From contig CAMNAH010000044.1 in NCBI GenBank assembly GCA_946530775.1, positions 1-8,113 of the forward strand: DNA of 8,113 nt, written 5' to 3'. The stretch is from an uncultured Coriobacteriales bacterium (GTDB lineage: Bacteria; Actinomycetota; Coriobacteriia; Coriobacteriales; Atopobiaceae). Positions 1-4,377 of the stretch are shown here, piece after piece. The notes under the pieces were generated by a model that was not told the DNA's origin, did not search any database, and saw only the letters and a program-made list of their open reading frames with translations. Made by a program: the position numbers and the translations under genes. The stretch's first letter is position 1, and every line of letters starts with the position of its first letter.

Positions 1-32
1 CCGCTCGACGTGCCGCTGATCAGGACGTTCAT
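1..32 (-). CDS. Probable short-chain dehydrogenase/reductase, N-terminal start only
   Basis: Only the first ten codons are visible, reading MNVLISGTSSG. A short beta-strand followed by a glycine-rich turn of the type (T/S)GxSSG is how the NAD(P)-binding Rossmann fold of short-chain dehydrogenases usually begins. The ATG at 32-30 overlaps the stop codon of the upstream transporter gene as ATGA, and a strong GGGGAGG Shine-Dalgarno lies seven bases before it, inside the end of that gene. The two genes are therefore very probably co-transcribed and translationally coupled. Substrate and function cannot be told from ten residues, and another Rossmann-type enzyme (for example an epimerase-like NAD-binding protein) remains possible. 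Confidence 0.55.
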   Translation of the reverse strand, partial: MNVLISGTSS

Positions 33-751
33 ACGATGGCCTCCCCTTCTGCGGAAGATGCGGTGCGCTCGGCCATGATGCCGCGCGAGATGCGATAGCC
101 GATGGGCGAGAAGAACACCTCGAAGAGCAGCTCGAGGATGGCACCCGTGCAGGCGCAGGTGACGCACTGCAGGAGCGTCCACCCGAAGAACAGCCTGCTC
201 ACGATGAGGCCGAAGGTGAGGTTGTCGACGAACTGCGCGGTGAAGGTGGAGATGTAGCTGCGCAGGGCGAAGACGCCGAAGGTGGCCTTCTTGCCCACAC
301 GCTCGCCGATGCCCCAGTTGAGGAAGTTGTTCACGAGCGCCGAGAGCGCGAAGGCGATCGAGCTTCCCATGATGATGTACCAGGTGCCGCCGAAGGTGTT
401 GTCGAGCGCCACGTTGACGGCATCGGCCTCGGGCACGAAGCTCTCGCCCCACACGCCGGGAACCGCGCTCGCCACGAAGAAGACGAGCGCCATGAAGAGG
501 TTCATCGCAAGCGCGACATACGATGCCGTGGTGGCGATACGCGGGCCGTAGCAGTGCGTGAGGATGTCCATGGCGAGGAAGCACAGCCACGAGAGCAGGA
601 TGCCGCCGTCGAGCGGCAGCCACGAAAGGCCGGTGTCGATCATCTTATTGGCCAGCAGGTTCATGCCCACGATGGAGAGCACGAGCAGGGTGAAGATAAC
701 GGGATTCACGGTAACCGACATGGTGCGGACGTCGGAGAAAATCTTGCGCAT
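29..751 (-). CDS. yhhQ: YhhQ/Vut_1-family queuosine precursor transporter
   Basis: A 240-residue polytopic membrane protein of the VUT/YhhQ family (COG1738). Characterised members import queuosine precursors (preQ0, preQ1 or queuine) for modification of tRNA wobble guanosine. Hydrophobic helices lie at about residues 17-37, 49-66, 74-98, 123-143 and 175-215. Family landmarks are the D-(x)3-(x)-x-YG element (MDILTHCYG, 61-69), where many relatives have Glu in place of His66, and the RSYIST...AQFVDNLTF stretch (164-180). Length is normal for the family. The start is supported by an AAGGAGC Shine-Dalgarno nine bases upstream (767-761). The gene ends in an ATGA overlap with a probable dehydrogenase gene. 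Its leader contains a possible pseudoknot that would sequester this Shine-Dalgarno, consistent with control by a queuosine precursor. Family assignment is firm; the exact substrate is inferred. Confidence 0.87.
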   Translation of the reverse strand: MRKIFSDVRTMSVTVNPVIFTLLVLSIVGMNLLANKMIDTGLSWLPLDGGILLSWLCFLAMDILTHCYGPRIATTASYVALAMNLFMALVFFVASAVPGVWGESFVPEADAVNVALDNTFGGTWYIIMGSSIAFALSALVNNFLNWGIGERVGKKATFGVFALRSYISTFTAQFVDNLTFGLIVSRLFFGWTLLQCVTCACTGAILELLFEVFFSPIGYRISRGIMAERTASSAEGEAIV

Positions 752-760
752 AGTGCAACA

Positions 761-801
761 GCTCCTTGTTTTTTAAAGGTGGTTTTCAAGGGGACACCTT
801 T
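761..801 (-). promoter_or_regulatory. Possible preQ1-I-like pseudoknot leader over the yhhQ ribosome binding site
   Basis: On the minus strand AAAGG (801-797) can pair with CCTTT (779-775), extendable to seven pairs as AAAGGTG/CACCTTT. CCTTG (791-787) in the loop can pair with CAAGG (768-764), which lies after six consecutive A residues (774-769) and is the Shine-Dalgarno of the transporter gene. This is the H-type pseudoknot layout of class I preQ1 riboswitches: short first stem, A-rich tail, and second stem ending in the ribosome binding site. The downstream gene is of a family known to carry such switches. Against it, the base just before the 3' arm of the five-pair stem is A, whereas class I aptamers have the ligand-pairing C there. 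Part of the element also resembles the palindromic repeats common in such genomes, so this is a candidate only. Confidence 0.35.
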
Positions 802-810
802 GACGACTGA

Positions 811-828
811 CGCGCCCGATGGGGCGCG
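811..828. repeat. Perfect GC-rich hairpin (7-bp stem, 4-nt loop)
   Basis: CGCGCCC (811-817) and GGGCGCG (822-828) form a perfect seven-pair stem around a GATG loop. There is no T-run on either side, so it is not a canonical intrinsic terminator. It lies at the 5' end of the presumed yhhQ leader, just upstream of the pseudoknot candidate, and could be part of the leader fold or of the repeat insertion. Confidence 0.55.
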
Positions 829-835
829 GGGCATA

Positions 836-844
836 ACTCTAGCA
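836..844 (-). promoter_or_regulatory. Weak extended -10 promoter candidate for yhhQ
   Basis: On the minus strand TGC-TAGAGT forms an extended -10 element with four of six matches to TATAAT. No good -35 hexamer lies at the right spacing. A start near 829 would give a leader of about 78 bases containing the GC-rich hairpin and the pseudoknot candidate. Transcription could instead come from the TATAAT at 1018-1013, reading through the phosphatase remnant. Confidence 0.25.
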
Positions 845-848
845 CAAC

Positions 849-879
849 TGAGACAAAAGGGACGTTTCCCTTTGTCTCA
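849..879. repeat. REP-like imperfect palindrome interrupting the phosphatase remnant
   Basis: The left arm TGAGACAAAAGGGA (849-862) and the right arm TCCCTTTGTCTCA (867-879) are reverse complements apart from one extra A in the left arm, around a four-base centre. Palindromes with a TGAGACAAAGGGA core are, as far as I recall, dispersed repeats in many Coriobacteriia and Firmicutes genomes, probably REP-type elements mobilised in trans. Here the right arm begins immediately after codon 34 of the phosphatase gene, so insertion or an associated deletion probably destroyed that gene. The dyad could also form a strong RNA hairpin. Confidence 0.7.
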
Positions 880-1012
880 TGTTTGATGCCGCGCTCCGTC
901 AGCGGAGAATCCACCCATCCCTGAATGATGTGGCGCATGTTGAAGTTGGTGAATCCATGGCGGACAAGATAGAGCTTCGGCATCGTTTTCCTTCCTTTAT
1001 CTCTCATTTCAC

Positions 1013-1018
1013 ATTATA
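1013..1018 (-). promoter_or_regulatory. Perfect -10 box for the phosphatase remnant
   Basis: The minus strand reads TATAAT exactly, 30 bases before the ATG at 983. The sequence 17 bases upstream (GCGATT, 1041-1036) is a poor -35. The predicted start near 1005 leaves a short leader carrying the AGGAAGGA ribosome binding site. The promoter may still serve the downstream yhhQ gene by read-through. Confidence 0.5.
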
Positions 1019-1076
1019 GGAAGGACGCTCGCACGAATCGCCCGCTGCATCTGAACTGTACCGTGCTAAAAGAGGC

Positions 1077-1082
1077 TACGAT
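1077..1082 (+). promoter_or_regulatory. -10 promoter candidate for the two-component system
   Basis: TACGAT matches four of six bases of TATAAT, including the key TAnnAT positions. CTGAAC (1051-1056) is a possible but distant -35 (20-bp spacer). A start near 1089 would exclude the GTG at 1063 as the kinase start and leave about 30 bases of leader before the GTG at 1120. The element lies back to back with the minus-strand TATAAT at 1018-1013. Confidence 0.35.
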
Positions 1083-1119
1083 AGAACGAGCAATCCAAAT
1101 GCGTCGGAAAGGTGCGCAG

Positions 1120-2415
1120 GTGTTCGATATCCGCGGCCTCAACATAGCGATCGAGCTCTGGGGCGTCGCGTTCTGCCTCATGGGCGGCATCACGGCCGCG
1201 CTGTTCTCGCGCACCGACCGCAAGCGCCTCAACCTCCTGCTCCTGATGTTCGCCGCCGAGCTCGTCGCCTCGAGCGGAGACGCCGTCGCGGGAATCTATC
1301 GCGGCCAGGCGGGCACCGTGGCCTGGTTGGCGACCCATCTGGGCAACTTCGCCACCTTTGCCGGCAACTTCAGCCTGCTCGCCGCCTTCACGCTGTTCAT
1401 CTGCGTGCGCCTCCACGACGCCGGCGGCGGGCGCTACCGCCCCTGGAGCACCGGCATCTGGATCATCACCGCCGCGATGTGCCTGTTCACAGCCCTCGGC
1501 GCGTTCTATAAGATCGACGAGTCGAACCTCTATGTGCGCAGCGACCTCTATTGGGTCATCTACCTCCACGTCTTGCTGGTGTGCGTGGGCGACATCGTCC
1601 TCATCCTGCGCGATCGGCGCTTCTTGCGGCGCTCCGAGATCGCGTGCTTCCTGTTCTACGCCGCGAGCCCGCTTCTTGCCATGGGCGCCCAGGTGCTCAT
1701 CTACGGCCTGAACTTCGTCATCATCGCCGGCGTCATCGGCACCGTCATCCTCTCGATCGAGACGCAGGTCAACACGGCCCGCACCTTCGCCCAGCAGACC
1801 GCGGAGCTCGCGCAGTCGCGCGTCGACGTCTCCGAGAGCCGCATCAAGGTCATGGTGTCGCAGATCCAGCCGCACTTCATCTTCAACACGCTCGACAGCA
1901 TCTATTACCTGTGCGCCGAGAACCCCGAGAAGGCCCAGCTCGCCATCGACCGCTTCTCCACCTACCTGCGCGCCAACCTCGCATCGCTCTCCAAGACCGA
2001 GGCCGTTCCCATCGAGACCGAGCTCGAGCACGTGCGTACCTACCTCAGCCTCGAGCAGCTCTCGATGGAAGACCTGCTCACATGGGAGATCGACGACCAG
2101 GCGCATAACTTCTCGGTGCCAGCACTCTCGCTCCAAACGCTTGCCGAGAACGCCGTCAAGCATGGTATCGGCGGCAAGCCCGAGGGCGGCAAGGTGGTGG
2201 TGCGCACCCGCGAGGCGCGCAATTGCTGGCTCGCGAGCGTCGAGGACAACGGCGTGGGCTTCGATACCGAGGCGCTTCGTCGCGAGGGCAGCGTGGGCAT
2301 CGAGAACACGCGCATGCGCCTCGCCGCCACCTGCGGAGGCACGCTCGAGATCACGAGCACGCCCGGCCACGGCACCACGGCCGTCATGCGCATTCCCAAG
2401 GAGGCGAGGCCATGA
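1120..2415 (+). CDS. LytS/YesM-type membrane sensor histidine kinase
   Basis: The N-terminal half is strongly hydrophobic, with six to seven predicted membrane helices (nucleotides ~1140-1775). A short coiled linker follows (nucleotides ~1780-1860). The His_kinase box QIQPHFIFNTLDSI has the phospho-accepting His252. The GHKL ATPase has an N box with Asn344 in AENAVKHG, a G1 box with Asp376 in VEDNGVGF, and a GIENTRMRL / GTT end. This is the His_kinase (PF06580) plus HATPase_c layout of LytS and YesM kinases. The start is uncertain. GTG 1120 is preferred because GGAAAGG (1106-1112) sits seven bases upstream and a -10 candidate lies at 1077-1082. ATG 1099 and GTG 1063 are in frame but have no good ribosome binding site. 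It overlaps the response regulator gene by ATGA. No extracellular sensor domain is visible, so the signal is probably small, membrane-associated or peptide-like (inference). Confidence 0.9.
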   Translation: MFDIRGLNIAIELWGVAFCLMGGITAALFSRTDRKRLNLLLLMFAAELVASSGDAVAGIYRGQAGTVAWLATHLGNFATFAGNFSLLAAFTLFICVRLHDAGGGRYRPWSTGIWIITAAMCLFTALGAFYKIDESNLYVRSDLYWVIYLHVLLVCVGDIVLILRDRRFLRRSEIACFLFYAASPLLAMGAQVLIYGLNFVIIAGVIGTVILSIETQVNTARTFAQQTAELAQSRVDVSESRIKVMVSQIQPHFIFNTLDSIYYLCAENPEKAQLAIDRFSTYLRANLASLSKTEAVPIETELEHVRTYLSLEQLSMEDLLTWEIDDQAHNFSVPALSLQTLAENAVKHGIGGKPEGGKVVVRTREARNCWLASVEDNGVGFDTEALRREGSVGIENTRMRLAATCGGTLEITSTPGHGTTAVMRIPKEARP

Positions 2416-3227
2416 GGGCCATAGCCGTCGACGATAAGCCCGTACCGCGCCGCGCGCTCGTCCGCGCGCTCGAGGAGGCGGAGCCCGGGATCGAGATCAC
2501 CGCATGCGCGAGCGCCGAGGAGGTGCTCGCCCTTCCCGACCTCGGCGCATACGACGTCGCGTTCGTCGACATCGACCTGCCCGGCAAGAGCGGCATCCAG
2601 CTCGCGCGCGAGCTCAAGGCATCGCACCCCCTGCTCAACATCGTGTTCGCCACGGGCTTCGGCGAATTCATGGCCGACGCCTTCGCGCTGCACAGCTCGG
2701 GCTACCTCATGAAGCCCATCACCGCCGAGAAGGTCAGGCGCGAGCTCGACGACCTGCGCCACGTCCCCACCCCGCGCGACACCGGCAAGCTCGTCGCGCG
2801 CTGCTTCGGCGACTTCGAGGTGTTCGCACAGGGCGAGCCCGTCACCTTCGAGCGCTCCCGCACCAAGGAGCTGCTCGCCTACCTCATCGACCGCCGCGGA
2901 TCGGTGGTGGGCATGCGCAAGGTCGAGGCGGCGCTTTGGGGAGACACGCGCGACGAATCGGTGAGCAGCTCGTATCTGCGCACGCTCGCAGCGGACCTGC
3001 GCAACGCGCTTGCCGCGCACGGATTCAGCACCGCGGTGGTGCGCCGTTACGGCGAGATCGGCATCGACACCGCCCAGGTCTCGTGCGATTACTACGATCT
3101 GCTCGCAGGCGACCCGCTGGCCATCTCGGCGTGGCACGGCGAGTATATGAGCCAGTATTCCTGGGCCGAGGAGACCAAAGCCGCGCTCGTACGCTCTCTC
3201 GGCGGCGAGAATATACCGTTCATCTGA
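2412..3227 (+). CDS. Response regulator with SARP-like winged-helix output domain
   Basis: A 271-residue protein whose ATG overlaps the kinase stop codon; the GGCGAGG stretch just upstream serves as ribosome binding site. Receiver domain (1-115): acidic Asp7-Asp8, phospho-acceptor Asp53 in FVDIDLPG, Thr81 and Lys101 in YLMKPIT. The second part (~132-218) is an OmpR/SARP-type winged helix beginning CFGDFEVFAQGEPVTFERSR and continuing TKELLAYLIDRRGSVV, a typical SARP opening. The tail (~226-260, CDYYDLL...WHGEYMSQYSWAEE) resembles the start of a bacterial transcriptional activation domain, here shortened to one helical pair. LytS-type kinases usually pair with LytTR or AraC outputs, so this pairing is less usual. 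By gene coupling it is the partner of the kinase; its likely target is the sigma-transporter operon 93 bp downstream. Confidence 0.9.
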   Translation: MRAIAVDDKPVPRRALVRALEEAEPGIEITACASAEEVLALPDLGAYDVAFVDIDLPGKSGIQLARELKASHPLLNIVFATGFGEFMADAFALHSSGYLMKPITAEKVRRELDDLRHVPTPRDTGKLVARCFGDFEVFAQGEPVTFERSRTKELLAYLIDRRGSVVGMRKVEAALWGDTRDESVSSSYLRTLAADLRNALAAHGFSTAVVRRYGEIGIDTAQVSCDYYDLLAGDPLAISAWHGEYMSQYSWAEETKAALVRSLGGENIPFI

Positions 3228-3242
3228 CCTAGATTCAGGCGT

Positions 3243-3260
3243 GCGACGGTCTGAGACGGT
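3243..3260 (+). promoter_or_regulatory. Tandem direct repeat upstream of the sigma factor gene, candidate activator site
   Basis: GnGACGGT occurs at 3243-3250 and again at 3253-3260, a ten-base period (one helical turn). Winged-helix OmpR/SARP regulators typically bind direct repeats with about one-turn spacing upstream of the -35 region. The repeats lie directly after the gene of such a regulator. Six identical bases twice can arise by chance, so confidence is modest. Confidence 0.3.
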
Positions 3261-3264
3261 TCCG

Positions 3265-3303
3265 TTGCGCTTCGGGGCATAGGCTCGTTCTAACATGGAG
3301 CCT
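3265..3303 (+). promoter_or_regulatory. Weak promoter-like region with a dyad, upstream of the sigma/export operon
   Basis: TTGCGC (3265-3270) and TAACAT (3291-3296) are the best -35 and -10 approximations in the gap, but their 20-bp spacing is too long for strong unaided activity. That would suit an activator-dependent promoter. An inverted repeat AGGCTC (3281-3286) / GAGCCT (3298-3303) brackets the -10 candidate. No ECF-type GGAAC -35 motif is visible on this strand, so autoregulation by the encoded sigma factor is not supported. No intrinsic terminator separates this region from the regulator gene. Confidence 0.25.
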
Positions 3304-3320
3304 TAGTCTGCAGGAGCGAT

Positions 3321-3866
3321 ATGGCACAGCGAACTAACATGAGACGCGCAGTCGCAGACGACCCCAAGCGCGCGACAAAACTCGCCTTCGAGCGCGACTA
3401 CCGCGAATCCTACTCACTTGTATACAACTACATCTTCCGCCGCGTGCCCGACCGCACGGCTGCGGAGGACGTGACGTCCGAGGCGTTCCTCCGGGCGGCC
3501 CGCTTCTACGACCGCTTCGACCGTGAGCGCGCCAAGTTCTCCACGTGGGTCATCTCCATCGCCCACAACTGCATCATCGACCATTACCGTCACAGCCCCG
3601 CGACCACCGATCTCGAGGAGATCCCCGAGGGCGTCTACGCTGACGAGAGCGACTTCGCCGAGCAGACCGGCAACGCCGACCTCGCCGCCAAGCTCCTCTC
3701 GGCACTCGACGAGACCGAGCGCGAGCTGGTGGCCAAGAAGTATTACGAGGGTAAGCGCAACGTCGAGATCGCCGACGAGCTGGGCATGAACCTCTCCACG
3801 GTTTCCACCAAGCTCGCACGCGCCCTCGCCAAGATGCGCGCAATCGCAGAGGGAGGCGATCTCTGA
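3321..3866 (+). CDS. ECF-type RNA polymerase sigma factor
   Basis: 181 residues, the usual size of an extracytoplasmic-function sigma-70 factor with only regions 2 and 4. Region 2 spans ~26-93, with RTAAEDVTSEAFLRA (45-59) for core binding and -10 melting and FSTWVISIAHNCIIDHYR (73-90). An acidic linker (~95-118) follows. Region 4 (~122-175) contains the helix-turn-helix VEIADELGMNLSTVSTKLARAL (from 148) for -35 recognition. The start has an AGGAG ribosome binding site four bases upstream, slightly short spacing. The stop overlaps the next ATG as TGATG, so sigma factor and export genes are translationally coupled. No anti-sigma gene is adjacent in the window. It may direct transcription of the precursor and modification genes elsewhere, or of the export operon itself (inference). 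Confidence 0.9.
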   Translation: MAQRTNMRRAVADDPKRATKLAFERDYRESYSLVYNYIFRRVPDRTAAEDVTSEAFLRAARFYDRFDRERAKFSTWVISIAHNCIIDHYRHSPATTDLEEIPEGVYADESDFAEQTGNADLAAKLLSALDETERELVAKKYYEGKRNVEIADELGMNLSTVSTKLARALAKMRAIAEGGDL

Positions 3867-4372
3867 TGGCCGATCCCCAGGGCTCCATCTTCAATCAGAA
3901 AGCAACCGAGCGGCTTCGCAGCCCCGACGACCTCGACAAGTACGTGCAGGTGACCAACCCCAGCGTGTGGCTGGTGCTCATCGCCTGCGCGGCACTGCTC
4001 GTGGGCATCCTGGCGTGGGGCATCTTCGGCACGGTCTCGACCAACGTCTCGACCATCGGCGCACGCTCGGGCGACAAGGTGATCTGCCTGCTCGACGCCG
4101 AGCAGGCGGCCAAGGTCGCAGCGGGCGACACCGCCACCGTGAACGGCGTCGAGATGATCGTCTCCGAGATCAGCCCCGTGCCCCTGAGCCGCGCCGAGGC
4201 CGCCGACCTTCTCGATAACGATTACCTTGCGAGCACCCTCGCCACGAGCGACTGGTCGTACATGGTGAGCTTCACGGGCGCCGATGCCAACACCTTCGCA
4301 GAGGGCGTGCCCTTAAGCATCTCGATCGTCGTCGAGAGCGTCGCGCCCATCTCGCTCATCTTCGGAGTCTGA
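3866..4372 (+). CDS. NHLM/NHLP-type peptide export membrane-fusion-like protein, miniature
   Basis: 168 residues. The N-terminus (TERLRSPDDLDKYVQVTNP, 14-32) followed by one membrane helix (about 34-56) and an IFGTVST exit is characteristic of the NHLPM system secretion protein, an HlyD-like fusion protein. The C-terminal part (~68-168) aligns by eye with the family's C-terminal beta region: a VNGVEMIVSEISPVPLSRAEA segment (92-112), an LLDNDYL helix, and a terminal PISLIF. What is missing is the whole middle, with the lipoyl-like halves and coiled-coil hairpin that relatives of roughly 250-300 residues carry. The frame is open and well coupled (GGGAGG ribosome binding site nine bases upstream, one-base overlap with the sigma gene), so it looks like a functional short form rather than a decayed gene. 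It probably sits beside the transporter at the cytoplasmic membrane. Confidence 0.8.
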   Translation: MADPQGSIFNQKATERLRSPDDLDKYVQVTNPSVWLVLIACAALLVGILAWGIFGTVSTNVSTIGARSGDKVICLLDAEQAAKVAAGDTATVNGVEMIVSEISPVPLSRAEAADLLDNDYLASTLATSDWSYMVSFTGADANTFAEGVPLSISIVVESVAPISLIFGV

Positions 4373-4377
4373 CGATC

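Larger units (their letters stand above)
786..983 (-). pseudogene. Truncated histidine phosphatase (phosphoglycerate mutase superfamily) remnant
   Basis: The reading frame starts at the ATG at 983-981, preceded by an AGGAAGGA Shine-Dalgarno and a perfect TATAAT box. It opens with a clear histidine-phosphatase N-terminus: KLYLVRHG with the catalytic Arg8-His9-Gly10, then Thr12 and Asn15, and the QGWVDSPLTERG element at residues 21-32. Members of the superfamily are usually about 200 residues, but here the similarity ends at residue 34. The next codons are the REP-like palindrome at 879-849, followed by unrelated sequence to a TGA at 788-786. The second catalytic histidine and the rest of the fold are absent, so the product (65 residues) should be inactive. 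An upstream in-frame ATG at 1007 lacks a ribosome binding site. A disrupted gene is the simplest reading; a functional micro-protein is unlikely. Confidence 0.75.

Noticed and set aside
811..828. Intrinsic terminator between the phosphatase remnant and yhhQ
   Set aside because: The stem is strong but no U-run follows on either strand, so it is listed only as a hairpin.
1066..2370. A long open minus-strand frame opposite the kinase
   Set aside because: Composition is dominated by Ala, Asp, Glu, Gly and His from reverse reading of GC-rich codons, while the plus frame carries clear kinase boxes.
2040..3296. A minus-strand frame of about 418 codons across the kinase end and regulator
   Set aside because: It spans a coupled gene pair on the other strand, has no family resemblance, and lacks a ribosome binding site.
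3228..3320. A small precursor-peptide gene between the regulator and the sigma factor
   Set aside because: The 93-base gap holds no frame with a start, ribosome binding site and leader-like sequence; it reads as regulatory DNA.
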